Assembly (NCBI RefSeq): GCF_001613145.1
Contig: NZ_BDBU01000042.1
Coordinates: forward strand, 62,001 to 126,000
Direction: 5' to 3'
DNA: 64,000 nt
Origin: Nocardia jejuensis NBRC 103114
GTDB lineage: Bacteria; Actinomycetota; Actinomycetes; Mycobacteriales; Mycobacteriaceae
The notes beneath the pieces are model-generated. The model made no database searches. It worked only from the letters and a program-made list of their open reading frames with translations, and was not told the origin of the DNA. Position 1 is the first letter of the stretch, and each line of letters opens with the position of its first letter. Position numbers and translations under genes: made by a program. Of this stretch, positions 50,718-63,958 are shown one piece after another.

Positions 50718-52229
50718 TCAACCGATCGACCGCGCCTGCAAGCCGAGCACCTCGGCGGTGCGGGCCATGGTCTGGCGGGCCAGGCGCGCGTCGTGCGCCA
50801 GGCTCACCCCGAGGGTCGGCATGAGCTCGCGCAGCCGCGGCTCCCAGATCCGCCGATAGCGCGGGAAACACTGGTGCAGCACGTCGAGCACGATCGAGGG
50901 CGCGGTCGAGGCGCCCGGCGACGCACCGAGCACCGCAGCGATCGAACCATCATGGGAGGCAACGACTTCGGTACCGAACTGGAGCACGCCGCCGTGCTCG
51001 GGATCGGCCTTCACGATCTGCGCGCGCTGCCCGGCGGTGATCATGGTCCAGTCCTCGGCATTCGCACTGGGCGCGAATTCGCGCAGCACCGCCATTTTCT
51101 TCTTGCGAGTGGCGGTCACCTGCGACACCAGCAACCGAATCAACGGCAGGTTGTCCTTGAGCATCGCGGTGAGCGGCGCGATATTGTGCCGCCGCACCGA
51201 CGCCGGGGCATCCAGAATCGAACCCTTCTTCAGGAATTTCGGATTCACGCCCGCATAGGGTCCGAACAACAGGGCACGCCGGCCGTCCACGACCCGAGTA
51301 TCCAAGTGCGGCATGGACATCGGAGGCGTTCCGGCCGGAGCCTTCCCGTACACCTTGGCCTCGTGCCGCTCCACCACCGCCGGATTGTCACAACGCAGGA
51401 ATCGGCCGCTCACCGGAAGCAGGCCGTAACCGCGCACCTCCGGAATTCCGGCTTTCTGCAACACTTTCAGCGCCCAGCCGCCCGCACCGGCGAAAACGAA
51501 ACGGGCATCGACCTTTCGGGTCAGGCGATCCCCGTCGGTGCGCCAGTCGACGCGCAATTGCCATGTCCCGTCGTTGTTCCGGCGCAGACCGCGCACCTCG
51601 CAACTACGGTGAATCTCGACGTCCTGCCAGCGCAGGTGATGGAACATCTGCTCGGTGAGCTCACCGAAATCGACGTCGCTGCCGGTGATATCGCGGGTCG
51701 CGGCGATCGGCTCGCCCGCCGCGCGATCCCGGGTGAGCAGCGGAGCCCACTGGCCGATGGTGTCGAGGTCGTCACTGAATCGCATGTTCTCGAACAGATG
51801 ATGCCCGGACATGACCTCATGGCGGCGACGCAGGAAATCGACCTCCTCGCGACCGTGCACCAGCGTCATATGCGGCATCGGATTGATGAAAGTCTCCGGC
51901 TTGCCGAGGATTCCGGCTTCCACCAGCGCGGCCCACAACTGCCGGGTCAACTGGAACTGTTCGTTGACCGCGACGGCCTTGTCGATATCGATGGTGCCGT
52001 CGGGATTCTCGCTCGTGTAGTTGAGCTCACACAGTCCGGCGTGACCGGTCCCGGCATTGTGCCAAGCCGCCGACGCCTCCGCACCGACTTCGGGCAATCT
52101 CTCGAACACCGCGATCGTCCAGGTGGGTTCCAGATGCTTGAGCAGGATCGCAAGCGTGGCGCTCATGATTCCGCCACCTATCAGCACCACGTCGTAAGGA
52201 CGCAGGCCCGCTTGCGTTTTCATCGGCAT
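50718..52229 (-). CDS. mqo: Malate:quinone oxidoreductase
   Basis: 503 aa FAD enzyme oxidising malate to oxaloacetate with transfer to menaquinone at the membrane. VVLIGGGIMSATLAILLKHLEP near 14, AAWHNAGTGHAGLCELNYT, GAGGWALKVLQKAGIPE, LFGPYAGVNPKFLKKGS, LGASPGASTAPSI. ATG 52229 gives the family N-terminus; ATG 52223 is possible. Single gene. Confidence 0.95.
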   Translation of the reverse strand: MPMKTQAGLRPYDVVLIGGGIMSATLAILLKHLEPTWTIAVFERLPEVGAEASAAWHNAGTGHAGLCELNYTSENPDGTIDIDKAVAVNEQFQLTRQLWAALVEAGILGKPETFINPMPHMTLVHGREEVDFLRRRHEVMSGHHLFENMRFSDDLDTIGQWAPLLTRDRAAGEPIAATRDITGSDVDFGELTEQMFHHLRWQDVEIHRSCEVRGLRRNNDGTWQLRVDWRTDGDRLTRKVDARFVFAGAGGWALKVLQKAGIPEVRGYGLLPVSGRFLRCDNPAVVERHEAKVYGKAPAGTPPMSMPHLDTRVVDGRRALLFGPYAGVNPKFLKKGSILDAPASVRRHNIAPLTAMLKDNLPLIRLLVSQVTATRKKKMAVLREFAPSANAEDWTMITAGQRAQIVKADPEHGGVLQFGTEVVASHDGSIAAVLGASPGASTAPSIVLDVLHQCFPRYRRIWEPRLRELMPTLGVSLAHDARLARQTMARTAEVLGLQARSIG

Positions 52230-52402
52230 GGTGTGGAAACCCCCATAGGACGGTACGAACTCAAGGCACGCTAACACCGAACCCACCGCCTTGCCGAGGT
52301 GCTCTGCACGCGGAGAAATCACGATGAATTCCCCTCGACATTCCCGGGCGGTCTGGCGTGCCGCGATATCGGCGCCGGGCGCCGCCCACTAGCGTCGGGC
52401 GG

Positions 52403-52867
52403 GTGACGACTTTTTCGAATGCGGCGGGATCCTGGACCGGAACGAACGGATTCCGGTTGATGCCGGACGACGCGATGGCGGAATTCCCCTCGACCGCGAC
52501 CGTGACGAGCGCCGCCGGCGGGCATCTGACCGCGGTGGCGTACGGCTGGCGGCATCCCGAGGACGGACCGCAGGAGGGGCTGCTCACGATCGGGTCGACC
52601 GGCGACGGCTCACCCGTGGTGCTGTGGGGCGACTCGTGGCATCAGCAACCCGCGGCCATGACGCTGACCGGACAACCCGGCGCGGACGAGACCGTCGTGG
52701 TGGAGGGCAATTACGGGGAGGGCTGGCGGTGGCTGATCGGACTCGACGCGACCGATCCCGAGCAACTGCGGCTGTGGATGAAGAACGCGGTGCCGGGTGA
52801 TCTGGTGCCGGAGGGGAAATCCTCCGAGCCGTACCCGGTCATGGAGATGACGCTGCGCCGCGCCTGA
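52403..52867 (+). CDS. Hypothetical protein, small beta-rich
   Basis: 154 aa (VTTFSNAAGSWTGTNGFRLMPDD..., VVVEGNYGEGWRWLIGLDATDPEQLRLWMKNAVP). Resembles small beta-barrel proteins of DUF1579 type but I cannot assign it. GTG 52403 has TAGCGT ending 7 bases upstream, so a leaderless transcript is likely. No signal peptide. Confidence 0.65.
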   Translation: MTTFSNAAGSWTGTNGFRLMPDDAMAEFPSTATVTSAAGGHLTAVAYGWRHPEDGPQEGLLTIGSTGDGSPVVLWGDSWHQQPAAMTLTGQPGADETVVVEGNYGEGWRWLIGLDATDPEQLRLWMKNAVPGDLVPEGKSSEPYPVMEMTLRRA

Positions 52868-52902
52868 GCGGTGGTGACGTCGAGGGCGGTCGCGGCGAAC
52901 GC

Positions 52903-53433
52903 CTACTTCTGGCGGGCGCGGTAGGCGGCCACGGCATTGCGATTGCCGCAGGCGGTGCTGCAGTAGCGGCGAGAACGGTTGCGGGACAGGTCCAGAACTA
53001 TGCCTTCGCAGGTGTCGTCGGCGCAGATGGACAGGCGGGTCAGTTCGTCGGCGCGGATGAGGTCGATCATGGCCATGGCGGTCTCGACGGCGATGCGGAC
53101 ATCGAGCGGGGCGTTCGAGGGAACCGCGTGCACGTGGTAGTCGAGGTTGTCGTGGCGGACCAGGCGCGGGACGGCCCGGTGCGCGGCCAGGATGTCGTTG
53201 ACCAGGCCCACGGCGGTGTCGCGGTCGGCGGTGAGCAGGCGGCGCAGCGGCGCGCGCTGAGCGCGGACGGCGGTGAGTTCGCCGGCGTCGCGGGTGCGAT
53301 CACCCGAATAGCGATGCCGATCGAAAAACTCGTCCAGCTGGGCGATCTCGGTCATCGTATCCGGGACTTCGGCCGAATTGACCAGTTCGACCGCCGCGGC
53401 CATCGACGCCACCGTGTCATCAGCGAAAAGCAT
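52903..53433 (-). CDS. CGNR zinc-finger (ABATE domain) regulator
   Basis: 176 aa. N-terminal ABATE-type helical domain, C-terminal zinc finger with Cys pairs: ICADDTCEGIVLDLSRNRSRRYCSTACGNRNAVAAYRAR. Presumed stress-linked transcription factor. TAATAT ends 6 bases before ATG 53433 (leaderless). Only 39 bp separate it from the divergent exporter gene, which it likely controls. Confidence 0.9.
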   Translation of the reverse strand: MLFADDTVASMAAAVELVNSAEVPDTMTEIAQLDEFFDRHRYSGDRTRDAGELTAVRAQRAPLRRLLTADRDTAVGLVNDILAAHRAVPRLVRHDNLDYHVHAVPSNAPLDVRIAVETAMAMIDLIRADELTRLSICADDTCEGIVLDLSRNRSRRYCSTACGNRNAVAAYRARQK

Positions 53434-53472
53434 GTTGACATATTACACACCCGGTCCTTACCGTCATTAGTC

Positions 53473-54402
53473 ATGACGACGTTGACTGATGACACGGTGG
53501 CGAGCGGCCGACTGCGATCGGGGTTGCTCATCGCCGCCCTGTCGGCGGCGTCGTTCGGATTGTCGGGGCCGCTGGCCCGCGGACTGCTGGACTCGGGCTG
53601 GAGTCCGGCCTCGGTCGTGATCGTGCGGGTACTGCTCGGGGCGCTCGTGCTGCTGCCGGTGGCGCTGGTGCAATTGCACGGCGAATGGAATCTGCTGCGG
53701 CGCAACGCCTCACTGCTCGGCGGATACGGACTCCTCGCGGTCGCGGGTGCGCAGCTGTGCTACTTCAACGCCGTGGCGCACATGGAGGTCGGGGCGGCGC
53801 TGCTGATCGAATACACCGCACCGATCGCGGTGGTGGTGTGGCTGTGGCTGCACCACAGCCAACGACCTAATCGCGCAACGGTTTTCGGGGCGATCATCGG
53901 CATCGCCGGACTGATTCTGGTACTCGATCTGCGCTCGGGGGTGGACACCAGCTGGGTCGGCATCGCCTGGGCGCTGGGCGCGATGATCGGCGCGGCAGGG
54001 TATTTCATCCTCTCCGCGCACAGCGGCGACACCGTGCCCGGAACCGTGCTGGCCACCGGCGGACTGCTCATCGGCGGGCTCGGCATTCTGCTGGCCGGAC
54101 TGATCGGCATAGTGCCGTTGCACGCGAACACGACTCGGGTCGAGTTCCAGGGATCGACAGTCGGCTGGTGGGTGCCGATCCTCGCGCTCGGGGTGGTCAC
54201 CGCCGCCATCTCGTACGTGTCCGGCATCGCCGCGACCCGACTGCTCGGCTCCCGGCTGGCCTCGTTCGCCGCACTGTCGGAGGTGCTGGCGGCCATCCTG
54301 TTCGCCTGGGCGCTGCTCGGCGAAACACCGCATCCCATCCAATTGCTGGGCGGCGCACTGATCCTCACCGGCGTCGTGGTGGTGCGGCTCGGCGAACCGT
54401 GA
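53473..54402 (+). CDS. EamA/DMT family transporter
   Basis: 309 aa with ten predicted membrane helices in two EamA halves (ALSAASFGLSGPLARGLLDSGWSPASVVIVR; GIAATRLLGSRLASFAALSEVLAAILFAWALLGE). Exports a metabolite or drug. TACCGT ends 8 bases before ATG 53473. Divergent from the CGNR regulator. Confidence 0.9.
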   Translation: MTTLTDDTVASGRLRSGLLIAALSAASFGLSGPLARGLLDSGWSPASVVIVRVLLGALVLLPVALVQLHGEWNLLRRNASLLGGYGLLAVAGAQLCYFNAVAHMEVGAALLIEYTAPIAVVVWLWLHHSQRPNRATVFGAIIGIAGLILVLDLRSGVDTSWVGIAWALGAMIGAAGYFILSAHSGDTVPGTVLATGGLLIGGLGILLAGLIGIVPLHANTTRVEFQGSTVGWWVPILALGVVTAAISYVSGIAATRLLGSRLASFAALSEVLAAILFAWALLGETPHPIQLLGGALILTGVVVVRLGEP

Positions 54403-54500
54403 GCGGCGCATCTGGGACGCGGGTCTACCTAACCCGACGCGATGACGGTAGGTTCTTCGGCAGATACGGGGGACCGGCCAGCAATCTCGAGAGAAGCCAC

Positions 54501-55202
54501 ATGCGTATCACCAAAACCATTGCACCAGCACTGCTTTGCCTCGCTGCGACCACGATCGCGGCCACTGTCACCGCGGGCCCGGCGACCGCCGACGACGCCG
54601 CCGCACAGCCCGGCCTGCGCGTGCAGGGGACCGATCACAACATCGGGTACGAGGTCGCTGTGACCCAGGACAACCGCGCCACCGTCAGCACCCTGAACGC
54701 GGGCCGCTTCCTGGCCACCTGGGACGGCCAGGCCGTCATCGTCACCGACGACGCGGGCATCTCGGTCGCCACCGTCCCGCTGAAGTACGACGTCGCGGGC
54801 AAGACCCTCGAGCTCACCCCGAAGATCGAGGACGGCAACCGCCGCCTCACCCTCACCCCCGTCGCCGAATCACCGGTGGCGCTGCGTGACATCAACGCCC
54901 AGCAGCACTTCTTCGACGTCGTGCAGGCCAACCTGCCCGCCGTCGCCACCGGCGCGGCCATCGGCGGAGCCATCGGCTTCCTGCTCGGCTTCCCCGCCGG
55001 CCTGTTCATCCTGGACTTCATCACCATTCCGATCACCACCGTCGTGGGCGCCCTCATCGGCGGAGCCATCGGCTTGCAGCAGGCCGGCGGCCAACCCGCC
55101 GTCGAGGCCGCCCTCGCCTACGCCGACAGCCTCGTCCCGGGCGCGGCCCAGGCCGCCCGCCCCCTCTTCGACGCACTCCCGGCACCACAGCCCGGCAACT
55201 GA
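54501..55202 (+). CDS. Secreted protein with glycine-zipper segment
   Basis: 233 aa. Signal peptide (MRITKTIAPALLCLAATTIAATVTAGPATA), a beta-rich domain (30-120), then hydrophobic segments with GAAIGGAIGFLLGFPAG and GALIGGAIGLQQAGG. Function not recognised; probably sits in the envelope. ATG 54501 is preceded by GAGAGAAG. Confidence 0.72.
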   Translation: MRITKTIAPALLCLAATTIAATVTAGPATADDAAAQPGLRVQGTDHNIGYEVAVTQDNRATVSTLNAGRFLATWDGQAVIVTDDAGISVATVPLKYDVAGKTLELTPKIEDGNRRLTLTPVAESPVALRDINAQQHFFDVVQANLPAVATGAAIGGAIGFLLGFPAGLFILDFITIPITTVVGALIGGAIGLQQAGGQPAVEAALAYADSLVPGAAQAARPLFDALPAPQPGN

Positions 55203-55303
55203 CACACAGGCACACCGCACGGCGGGGGCAGCGCACGGCGGGCAGCTCGCGACGAGACACCGTGCACCTCACCACAAGTCGCCCCGCACCGATCCCACGC
55301 GTG

Positions 55304-55347
55304 ACGGCAGTCGCCCCACACCGAATCCGGTGCGGGGCGACTGCCGT
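55304..55347. terminator. Bidirectional terminator with alternative pairing
   Basis: 20-base arms with a single mismatch (left ACGGCAGTCGCCCC..., loop AATC), between convergent secreted-protein genes. An extra copy of AGTCGCCCCGCACCG at 55277-55291 could pair perfectly with the same right arm. Confidence 0.72.
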
Positions 55348-55361
55348 TGCGGCACATCGGC

Positions 55362-55841
55362 CTAACTGACGAATGTCACGCCGAGGATGGCCATGGCGTT
55401 GTCGGTGTAGTACCAGTCACCGTTCATCTCGCTGACGAGATCGAAGCGCAGGACGTGGCCCTCAGCCGGTCCGGCGGTGATCTGCCAGAGCGTATTGGGA
55501 AGTCCGGCAACGGTACTGACGCTGCCGTCCGACCACTCGAACGCGCCGGATGTCACCGTCCCGAAGCTCAGCCACGGAAGTTCCGCGCGGAAACGGCCCG
55601 AAACCACCCCGGGCAGCAGCGAACTCGCGCACTCCCACACCTCGCCCCGGCGCCGCACGGTCTGCCCGGCGCTCCCGGTCCCCGGAACCCGCTCCCCCGT
55701 CAGCACACTCCCCTGATGGCAACCGCCGAACCGGCCACCCGCGGGCGCGGCTTCCGCGGGCACGCCCACACTTAGCGCCACCCCGCACAGCACCGCCACG
55801 ACCGAACCTCGCCGAACAACACCGCCCCGAACAGCTGTCAT
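55362..55841 (-). CDS. Small secreted hypothetical protein
   Basis: 159 aa. Signal peptide (about 32 residues, ...SVGVPAEA), two Cys (GGCHQG, WECASS) that may form a disulfide, beta-rich remainder (LPWLSFGTVTSGAFEWSDGS, LRFDLVSEMNGDWYYTD). Not recognised. Confidence 0.65.
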   Translation of the reverse strand: MTAVRGGVVRRGSVVAVLCGVALSVGVPAEAAPAGGRFGGCHQGSVLTGERVPGTGSAGQTVRRRGEVWECASSLLPGVVSGRFRAELPWLSFGTVTSGAFEWSDGSVSTVAGLPNTLWQITAGPAEGHVLRFDLVSEMNGDWYYTDNAMAILGVTFVS

Positions 55842-56177
55842 AGCCGAACCCTACCGCCGGTCCGTCGCGAGATCAGCCGCTTCACACCCTCGAACCCGAT
55901 TCGTCACCGGTCCCGGCGACGCCACCGCTCGACGCGGCTCACCCGGTGCCGGAGGTCGCGCCCGGCGGAACCCACGCACGCACTCCGATCGATCACCGGA
56001 GCGACCCGGTCAGCCGAGCGCGCCCACCTGGAGCCTCGACGCGGTGGGCTCTGAACCTGTCGCCTCGCGCATGACCAGCGCGGCCGCCATGTGCATCGGA
56101 ACGCTCGGCCCCGTGACGCGAAACGACCCCCGCTCCGAAAGGAGCGGGGGCCGAATGCGTTTGGCCTGACCAGCGGA
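55842..56177. other. 336-bp region downstream of rpoC
   Basis: No gene seen; it holds the rpoC terminator at 56127-56150 and the promoter region of the 55362 gene. Confidence 0.5.
56127..56150 (-). terminator. rpoBC terminator
   Basis: 10-bp arms CCCCCGCTCC/GGAGCGGGGG with GAAA/TTTC tetraloop, 27 bases past the rpoC stop. Confidence 0.8.
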
Positions 56178-59100
56178 TCAGCGGTAGTCGCTGAAGCCGT
56201 AGTCGTCGAGCGGCACAGCGGCGCCGGTCGAGGTGCCGAAGCCGTCCGGGCTGTAGTAGCTGTCGTCGTAGGACGGGACAGCGTACGCGGCCTGGCGGGC
56301 CTCCTCGGTGGGCTGAACCTGGATGTTGCGGTAGCGGTTGATACCGGTACCGGCAGGGATCAGCTTGCCGATGATGACGTTTTCCTTCAGGCCGATCAGC
56401 TTGTCGGAACGGCAGTTGATGGCCGCGTCCGTCAGCACTCGGGTGGTCTCCTGGAAAGAGGCCGCCGAGAGCCACGAATCGGTGGCCAGCGACGCCTTGG
56501 TGATACCCATCAGGACCGGGCGACCCGACGCGGGCTCGGCCGCCTCGGACACCACGCGACGGTTCGAGTTCTCGAACTCCGAGCGCTCCACCAGCGAACC
56601 GGGGAGGAACTCGGTGGCACCCGAATCGATGATGGTGACGCGGCGCAGCATCTGACGGACGATGACCTCGATGTGCTTGTCGTGGATGGACACACCCTGC
56701 GACCGGTACACCTCCTGGACCTCGTGCACCAGGTGGATCTGCACCTGACGGGGACCCATCACGCGCAGCACCTCGTGCGGATCCGCCGAGCCCTCCAGCA
56801 GCTGCTGGCCGACCTCGACATGATCGCCGTCGGCGAGCAGGCGTTCGGAGCCGTCCTCGTGCTTGAACACACGCAGACGCTGACGCTTGGACAGCTTGTC
56901 GTAGACCACTTCGTCCGAACCGTCGTCCGGAATGATGGTGATCTTGTAGAAGCGGTCGTCGTCCTCCATGCGCACCCGGCCGGAGACCTCCGCGATGGGG
57001 GCCTTGCCCTTGGGCACACGAGCCTCGAAGAGCTCCTGCACGCGGGGCAGACCGCCGGTGATGTCATCGCCCGCGACACCACCCTGGTGGAAGGTACGCA
57101 TCGTCAGCTGGGTACCGGGCTCACCGATGGACTGCGCGGCGACGATACCGACGGCCTCACCGATGTCGACCAGCTTGCCGGTCGCCATCGAGCGGCCGTA
57201 GCAGGTCGCACACACGCCGGTGCCGGTGGTGCAGGTCAGCACGGAGCGAACCTTCACCTCGGTGATACCGGCCTCGAGCAGCGTCTCGATGGTCGGGTCG
57301 CCGAGATCGTGACCCTTCTCCACCACGACGTTGCCCTTGGCGTCGAGCGCGTTCGAGGCCAGCGTACGAGCGTAGGTGCTGGTCTCCACGTGCGCGTCGC
57401 GGATCAGCGTGCCATCGGCCTGCTTCTCGGCGATCGCGACGATGATGCCGCGTTCGGTGCCACAGTCGGTCTCGCGCACGATGACGTCCTGCGACACGTC
57501 CACCAGACGACGGGTCAGGTAACCCGAGTCGGCGGTACGAAGCGCGGTGTCGGCCAGACCCTTACGAGCGCCGTGCGTGTTGATGAAGTACTCGAGAACG
57601 GTCAGGCCCTCACGGAACGAGGACTTGATCGGACGCGGGATGAACTCACCCTTCGGGTTCGTCACCAGGCCCTTCATACCGGCGAGGGTACGAGTCTGGG
57701 TGAAGTTACCCGTGGCGCCCGACTCGACGATCGTGATGATCGGGTTGTCCGGCGGGTAGTGCGCCCGCAGAGCCGTACCGACCTCTTCGGTCGCTTCCTG
57801 CCAGATCTTGACCAGGGCGTTGTTGCGCTCCTGGTGATCGAGGGCACCACGCTGGTACTTCTTCTCGATCGCGTCGGCCAGCGCCTCGTAGCGCTCCATG
57901 ATCTCGGGCTTCTCTGGCGGAACCAGAACGTCCGACATGGAGACGGTGACGCCCGAACGCGTGGCCCAGTAGAAGCCGGCGTCCTTGAGCTTGTCGACCG
58001 TCTGCGCGACCACGATCATCGGGTAGCGCTCGGCGAGATCGTTGATGATCGTCGCCTGACGCTTCTTCGGCATCTGCTCGTTGATGAACGCGTAGTCCGC
58101 GGGCAGCAACTCGTTGAACAGCACGCGACCCAGGGTGGTCTCGGCGGTCCAGGCATCGCCTCGACGCCAGCCGTCCGGGAAGCGCTCCGCCTCGATGTCC
58201 TTCGGCGGACGCTGCTCGGTCAGCCGCACCTTGATGAGCGAACGCACGGTCAGCTCGTCGCGGTCGACGGCCATCTGCGCCTCGGAAGGCGAAGAGTAGA
58301 CACCGAATTCGGCCGAATCCTTGGTGGAGGGACGGTACTCGCCCTTGGCGCCGTCCACGAGACGGGTCAGGTAGTACAGACCCGTCACCATGTCCAGACG
58401 CGGCATGGCCAGCGGTCGACCCGAGGCCGGCGACAGGATGTTGTTCGAGGACAGCATCAGGATGCGGGCCTCGGCCTGCGCCTCCGCGGACAGCGGAAGG
58501 TGCACGGCCATCTGGTCACCGTCGAAGTCGGCGTTGAACGCCTCACACACGAGCGGGTGCAGCTGGATGGCCTTGCCTTCGACCAGCAGCGGCTCGAAGG
58601 CCTGGATACCCAGGCGGTGCAGGGTGGGCGCGCGGTTCAGCAGCACCGGGTGCTCGGAGATGACCTCTTCCAGGACATCCCACACCTGAGCGCGCTGACG
58701 CTCGACCATCCGCTTGGCGGACTTGATGTTCTGCGCGTGGTTGAGATCCACCAGACGCTTCATGACGAACGGCTTGAACAGCTCGAGCGCCATCAGCTTC
58801 GGCAGACCACACTGGTGCAGCTTGAGCTGCGGACCGACCACGATGACCGAACGGCCCGAGTAGTCCACGCGCTTGCCGAGCAGGTTCTGACGGAAACGAC
58901 CCTGCTTGCCCTTGAGCAGATCGCTCAGGGACTTCAGCGGGCGGTTACCCGGACCGGTGACCGGACGGCCACGACGACCGTTGTCGAACAGCGCGTCGAC
59001 CGACTCCTGAAGCATGCGCTTCTCGTTGTTCACGATGATCTCGGGCGCACCCAGGTCGATCAGTCGCTTCAAACGGTTGTTGCGGTTGATCACGCGGCGG

Positions 59101-60131
59101 TACAGGTCGTTCAGGTCGGAGGTCGCGAAGCGGCCACCGTCGAGCTGAACCATCGGGCGCAGCTCCGGCGGGATCACCGGGACGGCGTCCAGCACCATGC
59201 CCATGGGCGAGTTGCCGTTCATCTGGAACGCGGCGACGACCTTGAGACGCTTCAGCGCGCGAAGCTTCTTCTGGCCCTTGCCCGACCGGATGGTCTCGCG
59301 CAGGTTCTCGGCCTCGGCCGGGATGTCGAAGGTCTCCATCAGCTTCTGGATCGCTTCCGCGCCCATGGCACCGGTGAAGTACTCGCCGTAGCGGTCCTGC
59401 AGCTCGCGGTAGATCAGCTCGTCGATGATCAGCTGCTTCTTGGACAGCTTGACGAACGTGGTCCAGATCTCGTCGAGACGATCCAGCTCACGCTGCGCAC
59501 GGTCGCGCAGCTGACGCATCTCGCGCTCGCCGCCGTCCTTCACCTTGCGGCGGACGTCGGACTTGGCGCCCTCGGCCTCCAGCTCGGCGATATCGGCTTC
59601 GAGCTTCTGCGCGCGAGCCTCGAGGTCGGCGTCGCGGGTATCGGCGACCTGCTTCTTCTCGACCTCCATCTCGGCCTCGAGGGTGGACAGCTCGTTGTGA
59701 CGGAGCTCCTCGTCCACCGAGGTGATGACGTAGGCGGCGAAGTAGATGATCTTCTCGAGATCCTTCGGCGCCAGGTCGAGCAGGTAGCCCAAACGCGACG
59801 GAACGCCCTTGAAGTACCAGATGTGCGTGACCGGAGCGGCCAGCTCGATGTGGCCCATCCGCTCACGACGCACCTTGGCGCGAGTGACCTCGACGCCACA
59901 GCGCTCACAGATGATGCCCTTGAAGCGCACGCGCTTGTACTTGCCGCAGTAGCACTCCCAGTCCCGGGTGGGACCGAAGATCTTCTCGCAGAACAAGCCA
60001 TCCTTCTCCGGCTTGAGCGTGCGGTAGTTGATGGTCTCCGGCTTCTTCACCTCACCGAAAGACCAGTTCCGGATGTCTTCAGCGGAGGCCAGGCCGATCC
60101 GGAGTTCATCGAAGAAGTTTACGTCTAGCAC
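56178..60131 (-). CDS. rpoC: RNA polymerase subunit beta'
   Basis: 1317 aa. Zinc ribbon CYCGKYKRVRFKGIICERCGVEV, catalytic Mg site NADFDGDQM, second zinc cluster CTTGTGVCATCYG, GEAVGIVAAQSIGEPGTQLTMRTFH. GTG 60131 follows GGAAG with 5-base spacing. 145 bp after rpoB. Length is normal for Mycobacteriales. Confidence 0.98.
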   Translation of the reverse strand: MLDVNFFDELRIGLASAEDIRNWSFGEVKKPETINYRTLKPEKDGLFCEKIFGPTRDWECYCGKYKRVRFKGIICERCGVEVTRAKVRRERMGHIELAAPVTHIWYFKGVPSRLGYLLDLAPKDLEKIIYFAAYVITSVDEELRHNELSTLEAEMEVEKKQVADTRDADLEARAQKLEADIAELEAEGAKSDVRRKVKDGGEREMRQLRDRAQRELDRLDEIWTTFVKLSKKQLIIDELIYRELQDRYGEYFTGAMGAEAIQKLMETFDIPAEAENLRETIRSGKGQKKLRALKRLKVVAAFQMNGNSPMGMVLDAVPVIPPELRPMVQLDGGRFATSDLNDLYRRVINRNNRLKRLIDLGAPEIIVNNEKRMLQESVDALFDNGRRGRPVTGPGNRPLKSLSDLLKGKQGRFRQNLLGKRVDYSGRSVIVVGPQLKLHQCGLPKLMALELFKPFVMKRLVDLNHAQNIKSAKRMVERQRAQVWDVLEEVISEHPVLLNRAPTLHRLGIQAFEPLLVEGKAIQLHPLVCEAFNADFDGDQMAVHLPLSAEAQAEARILMLSSNNILSPASGRPLAMPRLDMVTGLYYLTRLVDGAKGEYRPSTKDSAEFGVYSSPSEAQMAVDRDELTVRSLIKVRLTEQRPPKDIEAERFPDGWRRGDAWTAETTLGRVLFNELLPADYAFINEQMPKKRQATIINDLAERYPMIVVAQTVDKLKDAGFYWATRSGVTVSMSDVLVPPEKPEIMERYEALADAIEKKYQRGALDHQERNNALVKIWQEATEEVGTALRAHYPPDNPIITIVESGATGNFTQTRTLAGMKGLVTNPKGEFIPRPIKSSFREGLTVLEYFINTHGARKGLADTALRTADSGYLTRRLVDVSQDVIVRETDCGTERGIIVAIAEKQADGTLIRDAHVETSTYARTLASNALDAKGNVVVEKGHDLGDPTIETLLEAGITEVKVRSVLTCTTGTGVCATCYGRSMATGKLVDIGEAVGIVAAQSIGEPGTQLTMRTFHQGGVAGDDITGGLPRVQELFEARVPKGKAPIAEVSGRVRMEDDDRFYKITIIPDDGSDEVVYDKLSKRQRLRVFKHEDGSERLLADGDHVEVGQQLLEGSADPHEVLRVMGPRQVQIHLVHEVQEVYRSQGVSIHDKHIEVIVRQMLRRVTIIDSGATEFLPGSLVERSEFENSNRRVVSEAAEPASGRPVLMGITKASLATDSWLSAASFQETTRVLTDAAINCRSDKLIGLKENVIIGKLIPAGTGINRYRNIQVQPTEEARQAAYAVPSYDDSYYSPDGFGTSTGAAVPLDDYGFSDYR

Positions 60132-60276
60132 GTAACTTCCTTTCCCCTGTTCGGGTTGAGTATGAGCAAAAGTTCGCTATATCCGTCTCGTAGCGACTGC
60201 TTACGGGTCGCTCGAAAAGGTCCGCCCGGGTGCGTGATTCGGTGACTACCGGATCACGCACCCGGACCGATCGCTC

Positions 60277-63762
<3,486 letters not shown>

Positions 63763-63928
63763 CTCACGCGCGTCGCGTGGTGGTCCGCGACCGTCGCTTG
63801 TCTGCTACGAATTCCGCTGGTTACAGCCCGAACGAAACCCGAACAGCAAGCAACGGAAGTAACACCGGAAGGGTGAACTTTCGTGATGCGATCAAGGTAT
63901 GGACAGGAGGCAGCCAGCGCAACGTCCA

Positions 63929-63958
63929 AAACTACACCCAAACCTACGGGGGTGTCAA
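63929..63958 (-). promoter_or_regulatory. Predicted rpoB promoter
   Basis: On the minus strand TTGACA (63958-63953), 18-base spacer, TAGTTT (63934-63929). This gives an untranslated leader of about 160 bases before rpoB. Confidence 0.6.
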
